Part shown: piece by piece, positions 1 to 6,621 of the stretch | Layout: each line of letters starts with the position of its first letter | How positions within the stretch are numbered: position 1 is the stretch's first letter | Assembly: GCA_035255485.1 (NCBI GenBank) | Contig: DATEZO010000182.1 | Span: 1 to 11,545, forward strand | Length of the DNA stretch: 11,545 nucleotides | Reading direction: 5' to 3' | Source: DATEZO01 sp035255485 | GTDB taxonomy: Bacteria; Pseudomonadota; Gammaproteobacteria; Burkholderiales; Burkholderiaceae_D | Translations under genes and position numbers: made by a program | The notes under the pieces: generated by a model | The model's input: the letters and a program-made list of their open reading frames with translations, nothing else | What the model was told of the DNA's origin: nothing | Databases searched by the model: none

Positions 1-1
1 T

Positions 2-277
2 CGAACCGGCGTCGGAAGAACCCGAAAACTGGCCAAGTGCGAACAGCACGACAAAGCAATAGGGATCTGGCGCGCGGATAGCCCATTATGGCCCGGGCAA
101 TTAAGCCCAACTCAGAGGCCGGATATACGTAAGCAGTCGATTCGAACTCCAGAGCTGCGAAATGCGTGCAAACCGGGAGGAATCCATATACAACCATATG
201 GACAGGATCAGTTAGTTGGTCGATTTGATATGCTTATCAGCCATGGGAGAGAGACTACAAGATTTGAAGAGATTTAG
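2..277 (+). other. No recognisable gene; unexplained open frame at window edge
   Basis: The first 273 bases lie downstream of the leftmost leftward gene. Frame 2 reads without a stop from the window edge to a TAG at 275-277, about 91 codons. The translation is rich in Arg, Pro and Trp, contains PELRNACKPGGIHI, and resembles no protein family I recognise. It could be the tail of a gene cut by the window edge, a relic of a mobile element, or chance. A 7-bp inverted repeat, TCCATAT-N6-ATATGGA, lies at 183-202. No promoter, RNA or terminator could be supported here. Confidence 0.2.
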
Positions 278-930
278 CGCATATCAATTGCATTGATCAA
301 ATTAGGCAGTTCTCTCATTTCACTGAAAGTTGCAAAAGCACCTGAACTAAGCAACTGCTCTGAGCTGGCCAACATGGCAAATCCAAAGGTGCAGATACCT
401 GCGTCTGCAGCCGCACGAACACCTGCCACTGAATCTTCAATTGCGATGCATTGCGATGGCTCAATCCCTAGGCGCTCCATTGCCTGTCGATACACCATCG
501 GAGAGGGTTTAGGCTTGCATGGCTGGATGGCACTATAACAACGACCAGCAAACGGTGTAGCAAGGTTTGTTTTTTCCAAAACAAAAATAACGTGTTCCGG
601 GCTACCATTGGACACTAGACACTTGATCTGCGATAGCTGCTCCAGCACCTCCCCCACGCCTGGTATCGGCATCAGCTCGGTTTCCAGCCTCAAACGGATC
701 GCTGCAGCCAGATCGGAAGCAAAACTATCCGGAAGTGGTGCGCCATGGTGCTGCTCGAATATCTGCAAACAATGTTGACGAGTATGACCGAGAAACAGTT
801 GATAGCAGTCTTCATTCGTTAGCGTCAGGCCAAGCTGTTGCCCTGCCTGCTGCATCGCGGCCATAACAATCTGCTCGCTATCTACCAAGGTCCCGTCGCA
901 GTCAAAGAGAAGATGAGTGATTGTGCTCAT
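274..930 (-). CDS. HAD-superfamily phosphatase, YieH-like
   Basis: This 218-residue soluble protein is a haloacid dehalogenase-type hydrolase. Such enzymes remove phosphate from small molecules through an aspartyl-phosphate intermediate and need Mg2+. Motif I is FDCDGTLVDSE, with Asp10 as nucleophile and Asp12 as acid/base. Motif II is SNGSP near residue 108. The motif III lysine is in KPKPSPMVY, and motif IV is IEDSVAGVRAA near residue 165. The helical insert between motifs I and II makes it a subfamily IA enzyme. The overall pattern resembles E. coli YieH, a 6-phosphogluconate phosphatase, but the substrate cannot be read from sequence. The ATG overlaps the stop of the upstream deacylase gene as ATGA (927-930), so the two are probably translationally coupled. 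It has no evident link to the amino acid genes further right. Confidence 0.9.
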   Translation of the reverse strand: MSTITHLLFDCDGTLVDSEQIVMAAMQQAGQQLGLTLTNEDCYQLFLGHTRQHCLQIFEQHHGAPLPDSFASDLAAAIRLRLETELMPIPGVGEVLEQLSQIKCLVSNGSPEHVIFVLEKTNLATPFAGRCYSAIQPCKPKPSPMVYRQAMERLGIEPSQCIAIEDSVAGVRAAADAGICTFGFAMLASSEQLLSSGAFATFSEMRELPNLINAIDMR

Positions 931-1415
931 ATGGGGCTGCTCATGCGGACTAGATGCGGTTTTGTGATAGCGAGATAGTCCTGCGAATTGAGCAGAATGG
1001 AAGCATCAAGCCGCCCTGCATTGAAGGCGATGGTGTCGTAGCGTTCAATTAGCTCTGGGTCCACCACTAATTGCAATTCGTGGTTGAAGGAAAACGGTGG
1101 GATGGCTCCTATTTCGCAGCCAGTTAGTTGTGTTGCCACAGCACCGTCGACCAATTTGGCTTTATCGCCGCCGAGAGCTCGCGCCAAGAACTGGCGGTCA
1201 AGCTTGCGGTCGGCTGGCAGTACCGCCAGCGCCCAGCTCACTTTGGCACCTTCACCTTTGATTTCACACACCAGTGCTTTGGCCCCCTGGCCAACTTCGG
1301 TACCACGCGCTTGTGCCACTTCTTCGGACTTACCTGCCTGGCTATGTGTGACCACGTGGAAGCGTGCTTTGGCTTCTTCTAGTAGCTTAATCAATGAGAA
1401 ATATACGGTCTGCAT
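927..1415 (-). CDS. yeaK: YbaK/EbsC-family aminoacyl-tRNA deacylase, YeaK-like
   Basis: The protein is a single YbaK/prolyl-tRNA-editing domain of about 162 residues. Free-standing members hydrolyse mischarged aminoacyl-tRNAs in the cytoplasm. It keeps the features of E. coli YeaK as I remember it: RGTEVGQGAKALVCEIKGEG, TGCEIGAIPPFSFNHEL, IAFNAGRLDASI and a C-terminal DYLAITKPHLV. The GAIPPF loop and the conserved lysine of the CEIKG strand form the editing pocket in this family. Related ProXp-type factors remove Ser, Thr, Ala or Cys; which residue this one clears is not evident. The start is uncertain. I chose ATG at 1415 on family length; an in-frame GTG at 1445 would add ten residues, and neither has a convincing ribosome binding site. 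The stop overlaps the start of the HAD phosphatase gene by 4 bp, so the pair is a small operon. Confidence 0.88.
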   Translation of the reverse strand: MQTVYFSLIKLLEEAKARFHVVTHSQAGKSEEVAQARGTEVGQGAKALVCEIKGEGAKVSWALAVLPADRKLDRQFLARALGGDKAKLVDGAVATQLTGCEIGAIPPFSFNHELQLVVDPELIERYDTIAFNAGRLDASILLNSQDYLAITKPHLVRMSSPI

Positions 1416-1639
1416 GTCGGGATTTTGTATCAGTTGAAATACCACAATGCCAGAGCTTTTGATGTAAGTAACAGTGTGATTACACCGAAGCTTTGCTTTT
1501 CACCTCTGTTGCCACAAACAGCTGTGGACGACCGCTTCGAGTTCAAAGCAGTCGCCCACATTTTTATGCGTCACATGCTCTGGTGAAAGAAAAAGTGACG
1601 CATGTTAGGCTAGCTCGGGCCGATAGCTGCCGTAGCCTT
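1416..1639. other. Intergenic region with 9-bp inverted repeat
   Basis: This gap separates the end of the symporter gene from the deacylase gene, both leftward. It holds a perfect 9-bp inverted repeat, ATGCGTCAC at 1566-1574 and GTGACGCAT at 1595-1603, separated by 20 bases. A weaker AGGCTA (1607-1612) / TAGCCT (1633-1638) pair lies directly after the symporter stop. Neither stem is followed by a T-run on the leftward strand, so a standard intrinsic terminator is not supported. A promoter for the deacylase operon must lie here, but I could not place its boxes with confidence. Confidence 0.4.
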
Positions 1640-2947
1640 TCAATCAGCCTGCTGATTAGACATTGCAGGATCCAAATTCACCAATTGGTCGGCCGATTCT
1701 TCTAAGCTTGCCGATGTGCCCAATTCACCCTCCCACTTAGCCACTACAGCAGTTGCAATGCTATTGCCGAAAACGTTGGTCGCAGTTCGCCCCATGTCAA
1801 AAATCTGGTCAATGCCCATGATCAGAAGCAGACCTGCCTCAGGAAGATGGAACATCGGGAGAATGGCTGCCACCACAACGAGCGAGCCACGCGGTACGGC
1901 TGCCATTCCTTTACTGCTGATCATCAAGATAAGCAGCATCGTGATTTGTTCGCCAATTGGCATATGGACGTTGAACGCTTGGGCGATAAAAATCGCGGCA
2001 AAGGCCTGGTAGACCATCGAGCCATCCAGATTAAACGAGTAGCCGAGCGGCAACACAAAGCCAACGAGGCGTTTGCGAACCCCGAAGCGCTGCAGGACCT
2101 CAATAAGCTTCGGGTACGCGGCTTCACTACTTGCCGTCGAAAACGCGATCATCATCGGCTCACGAATCGTTCGGAGCAGCTCGGGCATTCGGCTACCAAG
2201 GAAAACGCGACCAGCAACAAAGAGGACCGTCCAAAGGGTAAACAATGCGACGTAGAACCAGCCAATGAGCTTGCCGTAAGTAACGATTACGCCAAGCCCT
2301 TGGACCGTTACAACCGCGGCAATTGCCGAAAAGATCCCGATAGGCGCACACATCATCACGGCGTTGGTGACGCGCAGCATGACCTCCATCAGTTCGTCGA
2401 TAGAACGCTTGAGGAACTGGCCACCTGCACTCTGAATACTGCCGACAGCGACGCCAAAAAAGAGCGAGAAAACGAGAATCTGCATGATCTCGTTACCCGA
2501 CATTGCCTCAGCAATGCTCTTGGGGAACATGTGCGTAAGGAAATCTTTCACATTCAGCGCGCTGGTCTTCAGATTGGTACTTGCACCAATGTCCGGCAGG
2601 GGCATGTTTAGGTTTGCCCCGGGCTGGGCAATATTGACAAAGAGCAAACCGATACTTAGAGAGATGAGTGATGCCAAGATAAACCAGCCCACAGCTTTCA
2701 CCCCAATGCGACCAATGGCTTTGCCACTGTCCATGCTGGCGATACCTGAAACGAGCGTCGCAAAGACCAACGGCGCGATGATCATCTTGATTAATCTGAG
2801 GAAGATATCCGTGATGATCGAAAAATTAGCCGCAATCGCCTTTGCTGCGGCAGCGTCAGCTGCATAGCCATGACAGGCGTAACCAACGGCAACCCCCAGG
2901 ATCATGCTCAGCATGATCCATTGAGTGAGTTTTCCTTTAGTTTTCAT
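1640..2947 (-). CDS. Acidic amino acid/dicarboxylate:cation symporter (GltP/DctA type)
   Basis: This 435-residue inner-membrane carrier belongs to the dicarboxylate/amino acid:cation symporter (DAACS) family, which couples uptake of glutamate, aspartate or C4-dicarboxylates to H+ or Na+. The family features appear in order: a hydrophobic N-terminus, LIKMIIAPLVFATLV, the HP1 serine-rich hairpin (STASSEA), the unwound TM7 motif NLDGS, the HP2 hairpin (SSKGMAAVPRGS) and the TM8 binding motif DMGRTATN. By comparison with the archaeal GltPh, Asp384, Arg387 and Asn391 would contact the amino group and side-chain carboxylate of the substrate. An acidic amino acid is therefore expected. Asn395 sits where GltPh has a sodium-binding Asp, so coupling may differ. 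The start is ATG at 2947, with AAGGAG eight bases upstream; the in-frame extension to 3007 overlaps the RidA gene and lacks support. It is probably cotranscribed with the asparaginase and RidA genes. Confidence 0.93.
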   Translation of the reverse strand: MKTKGKLTQWIMLSMILGVAVGYACHGYAADAAAAKAIAANFSIITDIFLRLIKMIIAPLVFATLVSGIASMDSGKAIGRIGVKAVGWFILASLISLSIGLLFVNIAQPGANLNMPLPDIGASTNLKTSALNVKDFLTHMFPKSIAEAMSGNEIMQILVFSLFFGVAVGSIQSAGGQFLKRSIDELMEVMLRVTNAVMMCAPIGIFSAIAAVVTVQGLGVIVTYGKLIGWFYVALFTLWTVLFVAGRVFLGSRMPELLRTIREPMMIAFSTASSEAAYPKLIEVLQRFGVRKRLVGFVLPLGYSFNLDGSMVYQAFAAIFIAQAFNVHMPIGEQITMLLILMISSKGMAAVPRGSLVVVAAILPMFHLPEAGLLLIMGIDQIFDMGRTATNVFGNSIATAVVAKWEGELGTSASLEESADQLVNLDPAMSNQQAD

Positions 2948-2975
2948 GTTGTTTCTCCTTCTGAGTCCGGGTGTG

Positions 2976-3386
2976 TCAAGCTGCAGGAGCCAGCGCAACG
3001 GCTTCAACTTCTACGTTTAAGCCGTAGTGAAGCTCCGAAACCCCTGCAACTGCGCGCGCCGGACGGTGCTCGCCGATCCACTCCGCATACAGGCGGTTGA
3101 ATTCCGGCCAATGTGCGATGTTCGTGACGTAGACACGGACCTGTACCAGCTTGTCCCGCGTGATACCAACCTTCGCCAGGCAGCCGTCGAGATTCGCCAG
3201 AACCTGGCGTGCCTGATCCGCAAAAGGATGCTCGGTTAGCGGTTGGCCGTTGGTGTCTACCGGCAACTGGCCGGAGATGTGAACCAGCCCAGCAGCAATG
3301 CACACGTGCGAATAGTGGCCAGCCGGCGGGGATATTTCGGTACTGTTTGTGCAGGTAATGGCGCGTTCCGGGACTTGAATGGACAT
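2976..3386 (-). CDS. RidA-family enamine/imine deaminase
   Basis: This 136-residue protein belongs to the YjgF/YER057c/UK114 (RidA) family. These form trimers that hydrolyse reactive enamines and imines released by PLP-dependent dehydratases, or by amino acid oxidation, to keto acids and ammonia. It has the SGQLPVD strand, the QVRVYVTN strand, the substrate carboxylate-binding arginine in HRPARAVAGVS (Arg111) and the C-terminal VEVEAVA strand with its conserved glutamates. The active-site arginine argues for an active deaminase, not a merely RidA-like fold. The gene lies 153 bp after the asparaginase gene and 28 bp before the symporter gene, on the same strand. A TAGGAAA ribosome binding site precedes the ATG. 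Since the neighbours include two PLP enzymes able to produce imines of oxaloacetate, iminosuccinate is a reasonable substrate guess. RidA members also accompany DauR-like regulators in the D-glutamate (dgu) genes of Pseudomonas aeruginosa. Confidence 0.92.
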   Translation of the reverse strand: MSIQVPERAITCTNSTEISPPAGHYSHVCIAAGLVHISGQLPVDTNGQPLTEHPFADQARQVLANLDGCLAKVGITRDKLVQVRVYVTNIAHWPEFNRLYAEWIGEHRPARAVAGVSELHYGLNVEVEAVALAPAA

Positions 3387-3539
3387 TGATCTGTTTCCTA
3401 GGGCAATTCTGATTCTTGATCCTGACGCTTGCAGACAGCGGTGATCACGGAAGCGATGCGCTGGGTCGGGTTCGACTCGGTCGGGCCCGTCCCGCCAGAT
3501 ACATCGTTCAACGGTGTAGAAGCACGGCTATACGGAAGG

Positions 3540-4673
3540 TCAGTACGTTGCGGCGAAAGCCTGCTGGACCTTGTCAGGTGCCGTCACGCCATTGGCGATG
3601 AGTAGTTGGGCCAGCAGCCGAGATTTTTGAGGATTGAGGTCATACGAAACGACGAATCCGCTTTTGTCGTCTGTGACCTCGACATTGCGATTGACAAAGC
3701 CGGCATGCACGCGAGTCGAACGAACCACCACAACACCTTTCTTGACGGCGTTTTCCAAGGCTTCGAGCGCTGCCTTGGAGGCATTCCCATCGCCATCCCC
3801 GGCGAGAACAATGCCTTTCGCATGATCCTTCACCGCGTTGTTGATCTGGGCCGTGTCCATGTTGCTATGCGCGTAGACAATCTCGACTCGCGGTAGCTCA
3901 CCATTGCTCGGCAAGCCAAGTGGCTGATGTTTGTTCGTCAGAACAGGGGTAAGGAATCGGACCGACGCGGGATCTACGTAACCAATCGGGCCGGCATTCG
4001 GCGACATAAACGTTTCAACAGCTGTCGTGTGTGTTTTGGTCACCCAGCGTGGAGCGTGAATCGTGTCGTTCAACACGACCATGGCGCCGCGACCGCGGGA
4101 TTGTGGACTTGCTGCGACTTCAACCGCCGCGTACAGGTTATTAGGGCCATCCGCACTCAGAGCCCCCCCCGAACGCATCGAGCCGACGAGAACAACCGGC
4201 TTATCAGAATGAAGCACGTTCTGGAGGAAGAAAGCCGTTTCTTCCATCGTATCGGTGCCATGAGTAATGACAACACCATCAGCCTCATTGCGATCGAAGA
4301 TCTGGTTGATACGGTCTGCGAGTTTGAGCCAGATCTTGTCATTCATATCTTGCGAGCCGACATTGGAGACTTGCTCAGCCTTCAGCGTCGCAATTTTCGC
4401 AAGACCAGGAACTGCGGCCAACAATTGCTGGCCAGTCAGCCCGCCAGCGTTGTAGCCAATGGCGGATCGAGAGTCAGGTACGCTCGCAATCGTCCCGCCA
4501 GTCGCGAGCACAATAATGCGAGGCATGGTGACCTTTTGTCCCGCAGGTGCGGCTACTGCGCTTTGTGCGATGTCGGCTGCCATCGAGGGAGCCGCACCAA
4601 AGACCGATGCCAAGAGCACGGTACCTATTGCGGCTAGGGAAAATCGACGGTATGCGCGGAGGGTGTGTTCCAT
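3540..4673 (-). CDS. ansB: Periplasmic L-asparaginase, type II
   Basis: The 377-residue precursor hydrolyses L-asparagine to aspartate and ammonia, probably in the periplasm. A Sec-type signal peptide is visible: Arg-rich start, hydrophobic core at about residues 13-28, and a likely cut after Ser-Met-Ala32. All catalytic positions of the E. coli type II enzyme are present: Thr61 in LATGGTIA (nucleophile), Tyr74 in the flexible loop, Ser107-Gln108 in NVGSQDMND, Thr140-Asp141 in HGTDTMEE, and Lys213 in VTKTHT. The GSQDM version resembles the E. coli enzyme more than glutaminase-asparaginases. ATG at 4673 follows a good AGGAG site. It is the first gene of a leftward set with RidA and the symporter; I saw no terminator in the 153-bp gap after it. 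The palindrome at 4806-4827 probably controls it. Activity on D-asparagine or beta-hydroxyasparagine is possible, but that is inference. Confidence 0.93.
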   Translation of the reverse strand: MEHTLRAYRRFSLAAIGTVLLASVFGAAPSMAADIAQSAVAAPAGQKVTMPRIIVLATGGTIASVPDSRSAIGYNAGGLTGQQLLAAVPGLAKIATLKAEQVSNVGSQDMNDKIWLKLADRINQIFDRNEADGVVITHGTDTMEETAFFLQNVLHSDKPVVLVGSMRSGGALSADGPNNLYAAVEVAASPQSRGRGAMVVLNDTIHAPRWVTKTHTTAVETFMSPNAGPIGYVDPASVRFLTPVLTNKHQPLGLPSNGELPRVEIVYAHSNMDTAQINNAVKDHAKGIVLAGDGDGNASKAALEALENAVKKGVVVVRSTRVHAGFVNRNVEVTDDKSGFVVSYDLNPQKSRLLAQLLIANGVTAPDKVQQAFAATY

Positions 4674-4805
4674 TCTGACTTCTCCTCAAGTTGTTCTGGT
4701 AATAGGTGAACAAAACCGTTAAGTCTGTCGGCGTGGACCACAGCAAGGGGAAGCAGGGATGACCGGGGCCTCCAGTCGGCCTCCCCCTTGGGGACAGTGT
4801 CCGAA

Positions 4806-4836
4806 TGACAAACTTTACTGTTTGTCAAAAGTTATA
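4806..4836 (-). promoter_or_regulatory. Operator palindrome and -10 box upstream of asparaginase operon
   Basis: TGACAAAC (4806-4813) and GTTTGTCA (4820-4827) form a perfect 8-bp inverted repeat around a 6-bp spacer, in the 268-bp divergent region between the asparaginase gene and the DauR-like regulator gene. On the leftward strand a TATAAC hexamer (4836-4831) is a fair -10 box, but no good -35 was found. Transcription would then start inside the palindrome, as expected for a repressor site. The DauR-like protein encoded next door is the most likely ligand; this is inference. A TTGACA also occurs on the leftward strand (4828-4823), but no -10 box follows at the right distance. Confidence 0.5.
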
Positions 4837-4905
4837 CGTTTTGTTCAGTTGGTGCAATATGCGTGAGTGACCTAGGCAATTTTTTCCTGCAATCGCCCAA
4901 GATTC

Positions 4906-4920
4906 TGTACAATAAGTACA
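4906..4920 (+). promoter_or_regulatory. Possible -10 box within a small inverted repeat before regulator gene
   Basis: TGTAC (4906-4910) and GTACA (4916-4920) form a 5-bp inverted repeat with a 5-bp spacer. The sequence TACAAT inside it (4908-4913) is a plausible rightward -10 box, about 30 bases before the GTG start at 4942. No convincing -35 hexamer stands 16-18 bases upstream, so an activator may be needed. The short arms make this a tentative site. Confidence 0.3.
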
Positions 4921-4941
4921 ACATTGAATGAAAGGTTTAAT

Positions 4942-5574
4942 GTGTCAAAAAGTAAGCTCAACTCGGATCAAGAGTCGCTGCTGGAGGCGGTTAAGCAGAT
5001 TGCATATGGCCTTGGTGAAACGTTTGCCCCCTTCACGGAAGTGGTTGTGCATGACCTGCGCTCGCCAGAGCATGCAATTCTGGCTATCCACAACAATCTC
5101 TCAGGTAGGTCCGTCGGCGACCCCGCGACCGAACTCGGTCTTGCACGCATCGCAGACGATAACTACCCCCAGATTCTGTCGAACTACCCTAACCAGTTCT
5201 CTGACGGACGCAGGGCGAAAAGTACTTCAATCGGGATCAAGGATGCCGAGGGGCATTACATTGCTGCGCTGTGCCTGAATGTCGACGTAACGCTCTTCCG
5301 CGGCATCCAGAGCATGCTGGACCAGTTCTGCCGCGCAGGAGGCACTCCGGTAAAGGAGTCATTGGATCCGGCCAACGCGGATGCGATTCGGGACCGTATC
5401 GACCGGTTCGCCGTTAGCCTCGCGACGACCCCCCTATCGCTCAAAACCGAGCAGCGGAGGGAATTGATGCAAGTTTTAAAAGAAGAGGGATATCTTGAGG
5501 TGCGACGCTCGATGGAAATCATTGCCCAGCATCTCGGTGTTTCTCGAGGAACGGTGTATAACGATGCGAAATAA
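4942..5574 (+). CDS. DauR/YheO-family transcriptional regulator (PAS-like + HTH)
   Basis: This is a cytoplasmic DNA-binding regulator of about 210 residues with the two-part layout of the YheO/DauR family. An N-terminal YheO-type PAS-like sensor domain (roughly residues 8-118) carries the typical VVVHDLRSPEHAI and SGRSVGDPAT stretches. A C-terminal helix-turn-helix (roughly 160-210) includes EEGYLEVRRSMEIIAQHLGVSRGTVYNDAK. Relatives control D-arginine (DauR) and D-glutamate (DguR) catabolism in Pseudomonas. I chose GTG at 4942 because AAAGG precedes it by six bases; a TTG at 4924 would add six residues but lacks a ribosome binding site. The gene overlaps the next gene by 11 bp and is divergent from the asparaginase operon. 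Its likely ligand is an aspartate-family amino acid, and likely targets are its own operon and the asparaginase operon. Both are inferred from position. Confidence 0.88.
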   Translation: MSKSKLNSDQESLLEAVKQIAYGLGETFAPFTEVVVHDLRSPEHAILAIHNNLSGRSVGDPATELGLARIADDNYPQILSNYPNQFSDGRRAKSTSIGIKDAEGHYIAALCLNVDVTLFRGIQSMLDQFCRAGGTPVKESLDPANADAIRDRIDRFAVSLATTPLSLKTEQRRELMQVLKEEGYLEVRRSMEIIAQHLGVSRGTVYNDAK

Positions 5575-6535
5575 TGCCCAACTACTTCTTCTCGACATGC
5601 ATGCGGCCGAGAGCCTGCTGAACATTGATAGTGTTTTGGCAGCGGTAGAGCGTGCGTTTGAGCTGCACCGATTGCGTGAAGGCCGGGTATTTCCCGTGAT
5701 TCGGGAGTCGCTGAAAACCGGAGGGGTGTTTGGAGTCAAGGCTGGCGACGTGCAGTCCGAATCACTGTTAGGTTTCAAGGCTGCTGGCTTTTGGCCATCA
5801 AACCGTAGCATCGGCGGAGAACCTCACCAAGCCACCGTGATGCTGATTGACCCGGCAACCGGCCGTCCACAGTGCATTATCGATGGCAACGCGATCACCA
5901 CCATGCGTACGGGTGCTGCCGGCGGGCTTGGACTTCGAGCGCTCGCTCGCCCTGACAGCCAGCGTCTGTGCGTGTTTGGCACAGGCGTTCAGGCAAGGAT
6001 TCAGGTCACCTTCGCCCTTCACCTGATGCCAGGGATCAAGTCGGTACGCTACCTCACCTCTAGTCGCGTCGCCGATGAGCGTTTCGAGTCTTATTTCAGA
6101 GACCAATGCGAAATCTCTCATGCGATGGATGCAAACGAAGCCGTTGCCACAAGTGATATCGTCATCACGGCAACCCCTGGCCGCGGCCCGCTGTTCAGCG
6201 AGGCAGCCGTTCAGCCCGGGACGCATATCAATTGTGTCGGCGCGGATACGAAGGGCAAGCGTGAGCTACCTGAGGGAATGCTCGACCGGGCACGGCTGTT
6301 TGTGGATGATCGGACGCAGGCCTCCCAGATTGGCGAAATGCAGTGGAAGTCCGATGCACCCTGTACCGAGCTGGGGGACGTGTTGGCGGATCCTTCGAAG
6401 GTCAATCGCCTGCGCGAAGATATTACGGTGTTTGACATGACGGGCCTCGCTCTTCAAGACCTGACGGTTGCCCAGATGATGCGGGATCGGGCGCTTGAAT
6501 CAGGTATCGGGATGCAAATCGCCTGGCCTTGGTAG
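5564..6535 (+). CDS. Ornithine cyclodeaminase/mu-crystallin family; candidate iminosuccinate reductase
   Basis: This 323-residue protein belongs to the ornithine cyclodeaminase/mu-crystallin/alanine dehydrogenase family, which also includes ketimine reductases, arginine dehydrogenase DauB and iminosuccinate reductase BhcD. The NAD(P)-binding motif is FGTGVQAR (residues 138-145). Lys59 in GVKAGD, Arg115 in MRTGAAGG and Asp228 in VGADTKGKRELP match conserved substrate-pocket positions of the family. The ATG at 5564 lies within the end of the regulator gene (11-bp overlap), so translation is probably coupled; upstream in-frame extension would only add regulator-coding sequence. Reducing iminosuccinate to L-aspartate fits the neighbouring hydroxyaspartate-type PLP enzymes, but the pairing of a DauR-like regulator with this family also recalls the D-arginine dau operon. 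Substrate assignment is therefore tentative, while the family is secure. A strong terminator follows. Confidence 0.85.
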   Translation: MRNNAQLLLLDMHAAESLLNIDSVLAAVERAFELHRLREGRVFPVIRESLKTGGVFGVKAGDVQSESLLGFKAAGFWPSNRSIGGEPHQATVMLIDPATGRPQCIIDGNAITTMRTGAAGGLGLRALARPDSQRLCVFGTGVQARIQVTFALHLMPGIKSVRYLTSSRVADERFESYFRDQCEISHAMDANEAVATSDIVITATPGRGPLFSEAAVQPGTHINCVGADTKGKRELPEGMLDRARLFVDDRTQASQIGEMQWKSDAPCTELGDVLADPSKVNRLREDITVFDMTGLALQDLTVAQMMRDRALESGIGMQIAWPW

Positions 6536-6549
6536 GTTGGATCGGTGCC

Positions 6550-6583
6550 AAAAGTGGCTTGCCATTAGACAAGCCGCTTTTTT
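6550..6583 (+). terminator. Intrinsic terminator after cyclodeaminase-like gene
   Basis: An 11-bp stem pairs 6551-6561 (AAAGTGGCTTG) with 6570-6580 (CAAGCCGCTTT) across an 8-base loop, with a single G-U wobble. A run of six T follows at 6578-6583. On the opposite strand the four A at 6550-6553 give a short T-run, so it may also stop leftward transcripts from the converging gene that ends at 6622. Confidence 0.88.
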
Positions 6584-6621
6584 CATGTGCTTCCAGAGCC
6601 CGCTATGCGGGTTCCAGTGAC

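Noticed and set aside
1475..1485. Possible CRP site (TGTGATTACAC)
   Set aside because: Only one half-site matches; the TCACA half is not at the required 6-base spacing.
1847..2611. A 254-codon rightward open frame inside the symporter gene
   Set aside because: It lies antisense to a clear membrane carrier gene, its product is highly charged without any motif, and no ribosome binding site precedes it. It is a shadow frame.
2948..3007. N-terminal extension of the symporter by 20 residues
   Set aside because: It would overlap the RidA gene, while ATG at 2947 has a strong AAGGAG site at the right distance and matches family length.
3927..4637. A 236-codon rightward open frame inside the periplasmic asparaginase gene
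   Set aside because: The opposite strand encodes an asparaginase with every catalytic residue. The antisense product has no recognisable domain.
4644..4650. Possible twin-arginine signal in the asparaginase precursor (YRRFSLAA)
   Set aside because: The residue two places after the Arg pair is Ser, not the usual Phe, and the hydrophobic core with an Ala-x-Ala-like cut suits the Sec route.
5495..5563. N-terminal extension of the cyclodeaminase-family protein
   Set aside because: This stretch codes for the helix-turn-helix of the DauR-like regulator in another frame, and the enzyme family begins near the ATG at 5564.
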